The translations under genes and the position numbers were made by a program. A stretch of 64,000 nt of DNA, taken from Symsagittifera roscoffensis. Its lineage: Eukaryota > Xenacoelomorpha > Acoela > Convolutidae. Below the pieces are notes generated by a model. It was not told the origin of the DNA and did no database searches. It saw nothing but the letters and a program-made list of their open reading frames with translations. Shown one piece after another: positions 1-9,984 of this stretch. Each line of letters opens with the position of its first letter. Position 1 is the stretch's first letter. The stretch is from contig NC_087065.1 of assembly GCF_963678635.1 (NCBI RefSeq), positions 58,368,754 to 58,432,753 of the forward strand, in the 5' to 3' direction.

Positions 1-183
1 TCTTTTTTGCATGCCACCTTGAAGTAAACTTTGTAGCGCAAAGGCATGATGATCGCAAAGTATCGGTTCAGAGTCATGACAATAAAGAGCATCAGTGAAG
101 TGAGGATGAGAAATTTGTGAGGAACGTGGTAGATGACAACTGTATACCAAGCGCACGGGTGTCCAAAGTTGGCCTCATTTTTT
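1..183 (-). CDS. partial exon of a rhodopsin-family GPCR (host gene)
   Basis: The minus strand is open from the window edge to about 183 and reads as a GPCR segment: a loop Cys (HPCAW), a hydrophobic helix (ILTSLMLFIVMTL), then NRYFAIIMPLRYK, the class A motif at the end of transmembrane helix 3 with Asn in place of Asp/Glu of DRY. An acceptor-like CTACCGCAG precedes the frame at about 184-192, so this is probably an internal exon continuing beyond position 1. It would be a plasma-membrane receptor; the ligand cannot be told from this piece. It is the only non-transposon coding sequence seen and indicates a metazoan host. Alternatives are a retro-copied or decayed GPCR fragment, but no stop or frameshift is visible. 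Exon edges are inferred. Confidence 0.72.
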
Positions 184-383
184 CTGCGGTAGTTGCAGGG
201 TTCTATAAAGCCTTTAAAACAAACGGAGTCTCAGCGGAACATATAAGCAATTAACCCCCTCCCCTCCCCCAGCCAAAAATCAAAAAAGGTGGATTTTCAA
301 AAAACTTTGAAACATTTTGTCAAGCTAGCTGTTTTAAGTCCGACAAAGTTGAATTTGCGAGCGCTCCCAGAACACTTTAAAAA
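184..383. other. intron or flank of the GPCR exon
   Basis: Two hundred bases between the exon and the fold-back repeat. It contains a C-rich run near 255-270 and no coding signal I trust. It is probably intron or flanking DNA into which the repeats to the right were inserted. Confidence 0.4.
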
Positions 384-835
384 ATCTATTTTGCGAAAAA
401 GCTGTTTTTGGGCACTTTTGGAAATTTTTCACCAAAAAACCGAGTTTTTTCGATGCGGGCTCCCCCATAAAATTCAAATTACATTGGGGCAGAAGGCGCC
501 TTTACAAGTTTTTAAGGTCCGTCACGTGTAGTGTCTTTTCGTGTAATAACATTCTGCAGGCATCAGCGCAACTCCCCCATGTTTTCGTGAGGAGGAGGAG
601 GGGGGGGGGTGCGCGGATGCCTGCACATTTAGGGATTTCACCTGACATCCATTTTATCTATTTGATGGCCAAGCAACTCTAAACATATTAAAAGGCGCCT
701 TGGGCGCCAATGTATACAAATATTGAAGGGGAGTGCGCACCAAACAAATAATTTTTTTCGTCAAATTTTTCCAAAAAGTGTCCAAAAACTGCTTTTTTTG
801 ACCTGTTTTTTTGGTCTCCAAAAATAACGTAGTGT
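384..835. repeat. fold-back (inverted-repeat) element with nested GC hairpin
   Basis: The left arm (about 384-510, including GCTGTTTTTGGGCACTTTTG and ending AAGGCGCCTTT) is an imperfect reverse complement of the right arm (about 688-830, with AAAGGCGCC and CAAAAAGTGTCCAAAAACTG). Between them lies a second inverted repeat at about 556-631: GCAGGCATC...GCGCAACTCCCCC pairs with GGGGGGTGCGCGGATGCCTGC. The arrangement resembles a fold-back or MITE-type DNA element. The two short ORFs across it are by-products of the arms and are not called as genes. It abuts the end of copy A. Confidence 0.65.
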
Positions 836-840
836 GTTTA

Positions 841-880
841 GGTCCGGGGTGGCTCACTCATTGAGTAATTTCAGATAAGG
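841..880. repeat. terminal inverted repeat, 3' end of copy A
   Basis: GGTCCGGGGTGGCTCACTCA followed by a TGAGTAATTTCA core. The same sequence in the same plus orientation starts copy B at 18239, and its reverse complement ends copy C at 45191-45220. Because A is on the minus strand and B on the plus strand, this makes the sequence a terminal inverted repeat of the family. Confidence 0.75.
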
Positions 881-2607
881 TACACCGTCTGTTCGTCACG
901 ATATCTTTCTTCGGCCGGATAGGTTCGTCCAACTTCTTAGTCTAATACCGATCTTAATCTAACTCTTATATCTCCTAGTCTCAATAGATCTAGCGTATAG
1001 TGGTATTTGTGGGTTAGGTATCTGGAACTTGTTCCAAAGGAGATCAACTGTATTTTTAATATTCAAATTGTTCTGAGGCTGAAATTACAAGTAGTTTCAG
1101 CACTACTAAAAATTGTAAGTGTTAGTTATGAAGCATGATTGTTAAGTTCTAAAAAATTTACAGAGATAGTTCATCAAGATTTTAATTAGTTATAAATACT
1201 AGTTTTAAACTGGTTCCCTCCATACGAGGCTTTGGGAGTTTTTTTGTTTTTTCAAATTGTTTATCATTGTGAAGGATGGATGTGGAGATTTCTTTGTTCT
1301 TTTGAGTAGTCTTTTTTTGGGAGCAGTGACTGCGTGAAGGAAGGCGAGATGTAGTTGTCTTCGTAGAGAGAAGGAGGGCAGTTGTTCTCGTTCCAGTAGT
1401 GGGTCTCGTTTATCCTTGATCGTCTGGAGTAATCGTGTCAAAATTTCGGATTGATGCATTGTTGTGTCGACTTCTTGAAGCTTAGAGCGAGACTACGTGC
1501 AAGATGAAGTTTGACCTTTCTGTGTGATTAGGAATTGTATGTGAAGTCATTATCGAGTTGGCCATTGTTCTTTTTCAATGGGTTCCTTTTCTGCGATGTT
1601 GAGTTCATACTTCAAATCCTGCGAGGGTTGTGACTACAGCAGCAAACCACAAACCAATAGATTTGCGATTCCACAGTCGGAATGTCGTCGAGTTTTCATC
1701 TCCTTTTGCTACTCGTTCCGTTTGCTCTAAGAAACCTTTTACATTGCGTTTTAAATCGTTTATCGTGTTAGTGGGCTCAATTTTAGTTATAATTTGCTAT
1801 TACTTGTTTTCGCAAAGCGTTTTAAATTATTTTTAGTTATTTTAAAGAGTCGCTCACCCTAGAGCAACCCTTGTCAAAAATAGTAGTGCGTGTCATAAGC
1901 GTGGCGTGTACCGAGTGGTGAGGCTAGTTGAGGCTAGTGGTGAGGCCAGTTGAGTATATTTTTTTCCGTCTTTTTGAGCAAATATCTTATTGTGTTCAAC
2001 TTTTTGTTCTATTTTATCAGGTGTTTTTCTCTTTTTATCTTTGGTTGTGTCCTTTTGTCAATGGAAAGACTTGAAAATGGGTTTCAAAAGAATAATTTAT
2101 CCAGTTTTAATCTGGTTGTATTCTGGTCTGTGAGATTTTCTTATAATGCGGTTGGTTTTGTGGTTTTAGTAAGCTGCGTTGGTTAGTTCAAGCTGACTTA
2201 TATTTCCTTCCAACCGGGTTAAACGAATGTTTGTAACGCGTGAAAACAAGTTAGAGTTAATATCAGTTATTTTTGAAAAAAAATTCTTTTATTAAACATT
2301 TCTACGTGGGCTAGCTGTGCGAGTTTTTTGGATAGAGTGTGTGAAATGTGGTCGAGTAAAGGACAAATTCAGGTTATAAAAGAAGCACACATAAAAGGTT
2401 AGTTCATCGTACTTTTTTTGCATTGTAATAAGTGACTACTTCGTATTTTTGAATCTTACTACAGAATTATTAGTTTATTGACTTGATTATAAATTTAATT
2501 GCACTTAGATAATTCAGTTTCATTGTTAGAGAAACAATTAAGAATTATAAAAAAAATTTGCAGTTTTTTTTGGAATTTATTGTTTTAGATGAAATGACTG
2601 TTGAAAT
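881..2607 (-). other. 3' non-coding region of copy A
   Basis: About 1.7 kb homologous (as reverse complement) to 43310-45190 of copy C. Examples are the AGATCGGTATTAGACTAAGAAG block and the CCAACCGGGTTAAA block. No protein similarity was seen. Around 1905-1955 there is a short tandem repeat of GTGAGGCTAGTTGAGGC type. The segment at about 1150-1220 is also found, about 82% identical over 60 bp, just inside the 5' end of copy B. This is the only direct repeat I could find between the two ends of the element. Confidence 0.6.
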
Positions 2608-2692
2608 CTAAAAAAGAAATATGAAAAATGTGTGTAATTATGATGAGTGTCTTGTTTTATTTGTTAGTCTTTATAATAAAATTCATACTTAC
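2608..2692 (-). other. intron-like segment after ORF5, copy A
   Basis: On the minus strand a GTAAGTAT donor (2692 downward) and a TTTCTTTTTTAG acceptor (AG at 2608-2609) bracket 85 bp just after the decayed ORF5. Copy C has the same donor and a similar acceptor at the same place, 74 bp apart. The inside is AT-rich and much less alike than the edges. Confidence 0.5.
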
Positions 2693-2702
2693 GAGGGTTC
2701 TG

Positions 2703-3194
2703 TTTCAGAAAAAAACTATGGGGAAGTTAGTTTCTATCGTGTCAGATGTTATAAGAAGCTTGACGATCATGCGGATTACGTTCTTTGTGCGAAGCAGGGG
2801 CGACAGACGCTCAAGTGCTTTGATGGTTTCTACTTCTTCAGTGAGTGTTAAAAATTCATGATTTGTGTTTTAGATTAGGTTATAATGCTTGTGATTGAAT
2901 TTAATTTTGTGAGTGTGCTCGAATAGCTTATTTCAATGGTCTGTACATATTCGTTGGGAAATTTTATTGGTCGAGCATCATCAAAAGGAAAAGTGTGGCT
3001 TAGTGGGCAGAATATATAAATATCTGTCTGACGGGATCATAATTACGGAGGATGCCGTGTAAGTTAGTAGATTGAATACAACAGGTGAAATTTAAGAAAT
3101 ATGGTAATGTGTACTCGAAATTGATAAACATAAAAGGATGTTGTGGGTTACGGGCTGGTGTGTTTGTGATATAATGTTTTCGTATGAATTTATA
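2703..3194 (-). pseudogene. ORF5 remnant, copy A (unknown function)
   Basis: The minus-strand reading is homologous to the 165-codon ORF5 of copy C. Shared blocks are TNLHGILRNYDP (TNFHGILRNYDP in C), FLNFTCCI (FLNFTYCI) and a C-terminal TEEVETIKALERL followed by TKNVIR. It starts immediately after the ORF4 stop (TAG at 3195-3197) in the same frame with no Met, as in C, and is broken by several stops and shifts in its middle. Blocks this alike against a much less similar DNA background point to past selection on the protein. I do not recognise the family. Confidence 0.6.
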
Positions 3195-4449
3195 CTATGT
3201 GTTGGTTTGGGTTAGTTTGGTATTTAACATAATTTCATGCGAACAATGAATGTATCTTTCTTTGGGTGTAGGGAAGTGGAATAAAAGTGCAAAATGACTA
3301 AGTTTACTAAAAAATGGTTCGTAGGCTTGGTGTTTGTTAGTGCGCGGGATGATGTTCTCAAACGTTTTCGTAGTACTCAAACGTGTTCTCAATCTAAGTG
3401 GAATATATATTCTGATCCGATGAAAAAAAATTCTCAAATACTTGAAGATTAGTGTTGGGGTATTCTTCGTGTGGTGTACCTTCCATGTTTCTGGTGACAG
3501 CATGATCGTGGTGATTAATGGAAAGTCTATTTGTGCGTGGTACTATAAATCTACTTAGAGTTTGCTTTAAGCCGATGGTAGTGAATTGATTCTCGTTAAG
3601 TGCGGCTGTTAGTTGATGCATGAAGGAATGTCAGAGTTCGTTATTTTCGGGGTTGTTTTTTAGTGGTAGTTTCAGTGGATTAATAAAATTGTAGTAAGAA
3701 GACCAAGAGAGTGTGGGAAATAGCAGATTTTCATCAACGAATAAGTTCAGTTGGTTGATATTGTTAGTTTCATCGTATGTGTATTGGGGGAAAAATTGTA
3801 GCTTGTCAATTAAGAAGTCTGGGGTGTTAGTGTGTTGCGGGTGATGTGAATATAGTCGGGATGAACGTGGACGACTAATAGCTAATTGAGGCGTAGGGTT
3901 AGGGTGTTTTCGCTTAAAAACTCGAAGTGCTCTTGTAGGTGCGATATTAACTGAATGAGTTGAGGATTCGGATGTTGAGGCTGAGTGAGTTATTTGATGA
4001 ATTGTAACTGCGTTACTCTTGTCATGAAGGCGTTGTTGTTGAGTTATAGTTGATTATCGGTCATTGGGCTGGGTGCGTTGAGCTGAGGACTCGGCTTTTT
4101 GGGAAAGTATAAGGGTAGCGTCATGAATAAGGGTAGTGTATGAAGAGGGGGAGGGAGAGATTTCATTGGGGGTGGGGAAATAATGGCTTGAAAACGTGGT
4201 TGGGGAAAATTGGTAGAGCTTGGCTCGGAACTAAGAAATTCATTAGGGGTTTCTATGTCTGGGTTATTAAAAATAATTATGACGTCAAAAACTGTTTGTG
4301 TTGAGTCGTCTGATTCTTTGCGCGGTGAGCTGGAAGAAAAACTGTGGAGGGAGACAAGGTGAGATCTGATGAAAATTGCATCAGGACTGGCATTAGAGGT
4401 TTGATGGATAGGAAAGGGAACGGTTAAGGGATCCAATTTTTCGGCTCAT
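3195..4449 (-). pseudogene. ORF4 remnant, copy A
   Basis: Homologous to ORF4 of copy C. Shared blocks include NNPDIETP near the N-terminus and a C-terminal domain in which LNENQFTTIGLKQTL of A aligns with LTHKQFTYIGYKKSL of C. The last part ends HCSHEIMLNTKL, then a TAG. The start overlaps the env stop as ATGA (4446-4449 on the plus-strand numbering), with flanking bases identical to copy C. Frameshifts split it into pieces at about 4436-4044 and 3621-3195. A Ser/Pro-rich N-terminal half precedes the folded C-terminal half. Function unknown. Confidence 0.65.
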
Positions 4450-7031
4450 CGTGGGCTAAACAGATGATAATTTTGAGAGCGAAAATTTTTTGTGTGTGAT
4501 TGTTCTACTATTTGTTTGTATGTGTCCTCAATGATTGGTTGTTGGATTGTTATATGGGATTTTGGACTTCGTGGGATGGTACTTCCTTATGAGGTATGGT
4601 TAGTAATTGCCAATGTGTTCCCATAGATTTTTGGGATTAAAATTAAAGGGTGGTTATTATTTAGATTTTTTTGATGTGGTGGTGCCGTGGGTGTTGAATT
4701 TGTATTGTCTTGTGGGGTGTAATAGGCAATTGGTTTTGTAGTTAGCTTTATGTTTTATTCACTAATCTGAGCGTCGAGAATGATCTTATTAATGGAGGTT
4801 GAGAAAATTCCAAAGAATCCTGCAAACATAATGCGGGCTACGCTTGCTTGTCGATTAACTTCTGTGTGTTTTGCACATGTTTTTTAGATTGGTATTAGAA
4901 AAAAAAAGAAATCCAAGAAAATTGAACATGGCGTGTAAAAAATAGTTAGTTAATCTCTCTAATAAATAGTATGGCCATCCAAGAAAGGCTATGAGCTCAC
5001 TATTGAGTTTAACAAAACTAAAAAAGTTAATTGATGAGATATCTTAGGCACAGTATTTTTCACCGTAAAATATAAATAGTCTTTTATAGCATTAAAGTAT
5101 TCGCTGTAATCTTGTTTATAAATATCTGAGAAGCCTGCTGTTTCAGCTAGTTTGCGTAAGTTTTGGTCAATTGATTGTTTTCGTGATATAGTCATTTTTG
5201 TGAGGAATTCCTGAAGTTGTTGGGTTCGATTGTGATGCTGTAAGTCGGATTTAGAGTAAACAATGATTGGTTGTAGAGCTATGTTTGGGTTGCGAGCAAT
5301 TGCGCGAATGTTCTCGGGTAATTTTTTTTTGAGAGGTGACATTAGTGTAAGATATCAGGTGAGGAGATAATTTTTAACTTTGTTTGGATTAGGCTGTACT
5401 ACATTGTGGCTGTTTTCAGATCCACGTGAAACAGCTTTATTCCAAAAAATGAACGTCGTGATAGTGTGTCTACAATGATTTTTGTAAAATATAGGGATTC
5501 GTTGGTAGCATCTTTTAGCTTCAAAAACATAAAGTGGTGAAATTTTTATTGTGCAAGCGTAATACCAAAGAATATTACCTTCATAATAAATGAAGTTTGA
5601 GCGGTTGCCTGTTAATAGGTCACCTGCGAATGGCGTTTTTAGTACTGCTAAAGCCAGTGATTGTAGCATTTGTGTTTTTTCGACTTCAAATAAGTGATGA
5701 AATGTTTCTAATTCACATAGTGATTTTTCTTGAAAAATTCTATTTATTGCTTAATCCAATTTCATATCGAGATGTATGTCATAGTGGATTGCACCAAAAT
5801 AGATGTTATCTATTAATGAAAGTTCTTGTAGTCGTGTATTAGCTTAAATTTCTGGTCAAAATTTTTTCGCCAGTATGTTCTGTGCTTTTCTAGAATGAAA
5901 CTAGAATGTAAGATTTTTCGTCTTTTCAACCTTGATTCGGGGAAGCTGGATCGGAAAAATTTAACCTGTTTTCATGTCGAAATTTTCTTCATATTTGTCA
6001 AAAACTTCTGAGTATTGAGTTTTGAAAAATGGTTTGGGATATTTAATTGCTATTTCTGTATCAGATTACATTTGAAAACGTATCAAAACGTATTGATCAG
6101 GGTTTGTTCTGTCGAAAGGTATAGATTCTATAAAGAATTTTTGGTGAGTTTTTATCATTCTTGCTCGTATCTTAGCGACTTGAAATGTGGTACATGTGTC
6201 TTCGGGGTACCAAACTACTTTTAATTTTGTTCGTGTCGAGGGATCGCAATATCCTTGGTCAGTTTTGCAAGGTAAGCGTTTTCCTTGATGCAATATAGTA
6301 TCGTGTCTTTTAAATCTCGTGATAATTGAACCTTTTCTAATTGAATTTTCTAATCAAAAAACCTTATTTCTTGGTATTCTTTATTTTTGGTGTCGGCTTT
6401 ACAATTTTGATGGATTTTTGATTCCCATGTGTAGTATCCGGTTTTTGTGATGTAAATCAAAAATTAAACGTCCGTGAGCACCGTGGTATGGTTAATTATT
6501 GTCTATTTTTATGTGACCTTGATGTTTTTCAAGTTCTACCTGATGTGCAGAGTCTGGGAGGACTTGAAAATTTACCATTTTGCTTTTCGCGCCTTTTTTG
6601 AGGTTAGTTATACTCGTTGCGGTTCTTTTTTGCAATCTTCAGGGTTAAGATATAAAAGCCATTCGATGTTACTCTGGTAGAAGGATTCATGTTCGAGTCT
6701 CTTTTTATTACTGTTTGAAATTCGCGAACGATGTACTTTCTTTTCTCAGAATTTTGCTGTAATCTAAATCCTGTTAGAGTTGCAGCTGTTTCTTTTGAGT
6801 AAAGTGTAGCGACTAAATTTGCTGATTCTATATCCTGTGGTTAAGATTCAAATTGTGTTACTTGATTGATGGCATAGTTATGTAGTGTTTCTGGTTGATT
6901 TTCCTCACAATCATAATGTGTCACAAGGAGATCTTGTGGTCCTGTTCAATGAAAAGGGTTTGATGATTAATGGGTTCTAACACTACAAGGGGAAACACGG
7001 TTTTAATCAGAAAAACTATTAGAAATTACAT
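4446..7031 (-). pseudogene. env: env-like glycoprotein remnant, copy A
   Basis: Collinear with the 872-codon env of copy C over about 2.59 kb. Recognisable pieces are a GYCDP...PEDTCTTFQVAKI block (about 6293-6066), a block with the RCYQRIPIFYKNH motif (about 5669-5355), and the stretch AETAGFSDIYKQDYSEYFNA (about 5342-4989). It is inactivated: codon 2 is TAA, and further stops and shifts follow. The cytoplasmic tail still encodes a PTAP motif (plus-strand bases 4680-4691), as in copy C. For the family assignment see the env entry of copy C. Confidence 0.75.
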
Positions 7032-8120
7032 GTGTTTAATAATCCTGAAAAGGGATTGTAAAAAAGGATATATCCTATTGTCTTTTTTGTATATCTATCG
7101 TGTTTGCAGATAAGCTCTGTTGCAATAAATGGAGGAGGCGAAGATTGAGCTGATTTGGTTGAGATAGTGGTAGTGGATGATGGACTAACTTACTTATTTT
7201 GACAGTTATTTCAAATTAAAGTGTTAAATTATCTTGCGTAAGGATTTGGAGATTATGTTATTGTATATCTTTGTGAATGTCGTGTCTGCTGAATGCCCAG
7301 TTATGCAGTCTATTACTATCAAAAATTTGTCCAAAAAGTGGAGGGAGTGCTAAAAAAGTATTCCAGTCTAATCGTAAGAGTATACTTGTACTTTGAACTT
7401 CACGGTATCTGTCGTCTAAAACATTGGGGATATTTGTGAGAAAAGTAGTTGTTGGTGTTTGACCTGTTATTGAGGGTGTTGATTGGAGTGAAAGATTTTC
7501 TGGTAATGGTAAGGAAATATCCGATGTAATATCTATTGGTTCGCTCACTAGGTTTGGTTCCTCTTGTGAAAATGTTTGTGTCATCCAATGTTGGAGTTTA
7601 TGCGATGAAGTAGGAGGATTAAAAGGTTTTTCACGAAATTGTTCTGAGGTTGGTGTTGAATCTAAATAGTCTGGTGGAAGGTTTTGGGCACTTTGTTAGG
7701 ATGTTGATTGGAAGGATGGAGGGTACTTTGTATATTAAAGAGATCCAAAAGGGTTGATGATGGTGATGAGGGTATAATAAAATGTACTCTTGGTGTAGAA
7801 AAATTTCTATTTCGTCGGGGATGAATCATATGCCTGTCTCTTGTAGGTTTTAAGTTTTGATTCTGACTTGGTTGTCTAGTTCTGTTAAGTTCCTATTGGA
7901 GTAAGGTGTAAATATTATATGTTGGTTTGGACTGTGATTCACTTAGAGGTGCTTGCTTGACGAATAGCTGGTATTAATGGTTCGTTTTTCCTCAAATGTA
8001 TAAGGGTTTTCTACAAATGATATACGTGTAGATGATTGGAATTGACGTTTTCAGCTAGATGCTGGAGAGGTTGGGTGGTCTTGGGATGTAGTGGTTGGTG
8101 GGGATTCCTTGATTGCGTGT
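7020..8120 (-). pseudogene. ORF-X remnant, copy A
   Basis: The best-kept part (about 7584-7258) aligns with ORF-X of copy C: EPNLVSEPIDI versus EPNLINDPIDI, and LLRLDWNTFLALPPLFGQ versus LRLDWNTFTAPPPLFGQ. At the position of the in-frame TAA that interrupts ORF-X in copy C, this copy has GAA (Glu), so that stop is a mutation peculiar to C. The N-terminal part is Ser/Pro/Gln-rich. The 3' end overlaps the env start. No known domain recognised. Confidence 0.65.
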
Positions 8121-8129
8121 CGGTTAGCA

Positions 8130-8502
8130 ATTTTGATATATATCTAATTATTTTTTCTTGAAATTTTCATTAAGTCGATGTTCTCATTAAGTCTGCGAAA
8201 ATTATTAGTAAATTTTTTCTAGTTCAAAGGTCTGTAATGCTTTTTTATGCACTTATGAATTAGTAAACTTCGTATCCTTTATGGAAAACTAAATTTTGTA
8301 CCTGAATAGGTGATCAATAGTTTTGGAGAGAGAAAGCTAGATTCGTACTAGAGAATAAAAAATAATGAATTGACTGCAAAAAAGAGGTTACTTCTGAAAA
8401 ATCGGTGATGAGAAAACTGCAAAGAGGAAAAAATGTCGAGAAATTAGACAAAATAGTTGAAACGAAGATTTTGATTTGTCTGACTGAATTGGAAAGAAGC
8501 AA
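8130..8502 (-). pseudogene. small hydrophobic ORFs a/b, remnants in copy A
   Basis: The minus strand here corresponds to 37287-37703 of copy C. A hydrophobic, Phe/Ser-rich reading at 8502-8314 matches sORF-a, and the sequence after it aligns with the transmembrane sORF-b, for example at the CATAAGTGCATAAAAAA stretch. Both are disrupted. They sit between pol and ORF-X in all three copies. Confidence 0.4.
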
Positions 8503-9979
8503 TGGAAAAGTGATTTGCTTTATCGAAATAGTTTTTATTTTTTGTCAAGTGTGCTCGGAATGTTTATAGATTAATGACAAAAGGGTTGGGCATGAAAAGT
8601 TATTTAGTGAAAAAAAATTGAGTTTTTAGGTGTTAGCTTTCTAAACCTTGTTTTTTATCTACAGAATGATCAAGGGATAATTGGAAGTAGAACGGCTTTA
8701 AGCTAAGTTATCATGTCGAATTTCATCTTTAGGCTAATTTAATTTTTTTTTCTGGTGTAATTATGGGGTATAAGTTGAGACAATTTATTTAAATTGTCAA
8801 ATAGAAAGGTAGTGCTTCTTTTTGACCTGGAGGTCTTCAAGTTAGAGTTTCAGTTCTTGTTGAAGTTAGATATTTATGGGGCTAATGAAAGCAGTGGTTT
8901 TCAGAGAGAAACGCGATAATTTCAAATGAATTTGATTGGTTGATTTTGAACTAGTTTTCACGAGGGAAATGAATATTTGTAATTAAAAATGTCTTTAAAA
9001 CTTTTGTAATAATGTTTTATTTAATCATGGAGGTTTTTGAAATTTCACTTTCTTTAAAATTTTAGGTATTGGAATGTAAGTTTTATTGTCTTTTCGTGGT
9101 TGATTTTTAAGACAAGATGATTAACTTTGTTAATTTTTCTTTGATTTCATGTAGAAATGTTTGCTTTTTTTAGCCTTCGGTTTTGTCTGTGATTTTGTCG
9201 AGATTCCTTTTTGAAACGAAGGTTTTGATTTGTCTGACTGAATTAGAAAGAAGCATTTGAAAAGTGATTTGCTTTAACGAAATAATTTTTATTTTTTTGG
9301 AGTCGATGTCAAGTGTGCTCGAAATGTTTATAGATTCATGACAAAAGGGTTGGACATGAAGAGTTATTTAGTGAAAAAAAATTGAGTTTTTAGGTGTTAG
9401 CTTTCTAAACCTTGTTTTTTATCTACAGAATGATTATTGGGATAATTGGAAGTAGAACGGCTTAAAGCTAAGTTATGATGTCGAATTTTGTCTTAAGGCT
9501 AATTTAGTATTTTTATTTTGGTAGAATTATGGGGTATAAGTTGAGACAATTTATTAAAGTTGTCAAATAGAAAGGTAGTGCATATTTTTGACCTTGAGGT
9601 CTTCAAGTTGGAGTTTCAGATCTATTTGAAGTTAGATATTTATGGTGCTAATGAAAGCAGTGGTGTTTAGAGAGAAACGCGATAATTTCAAATGAGTTTG
9701 ATTGGTTGATTTTGATTTAGGTTTCACGAGGGGAAAGAATATTTGTAATTAAAACTGTCTCTAAAAATTTTGTAATAATATTTTAATTAATCATGGAGGT
9801 TTTTGAAATTTCACTTTCTTTCAAGTTTTAGGTTTTGGAATATAGGTTTTATAGCCTTTTCTTGGTTGATTTTTAAGACAAGATGATTGACGTTGTTAAT
9901 TTTTCTTTGATTTCAGGTAGAAATGTTTGCTTTTTTAGCTTTCGGTTTTGTCTGTGATTTTTCGAGATTCCTTTTTGAA
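8458..9979. repeat. direct tandem duplication of a ~755-bp spacer block
   Basis: 8458-9212 and 9213-9979 are the same sequence twice, starting TGAAACGAAG(A/G)TTTTGATTTG and ending at GAGATTCCTTTTTGAA. They have scattered substitutions and a few small indels, roughly 90% alike by eye. The block covers the pol to ORF-X spacer. Copies B and C have only one, so this happened in A after it separated, and not recently given the divergence of the halves. Confidence 0.8.
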
Positions 9980-9984
9980 TTGTG

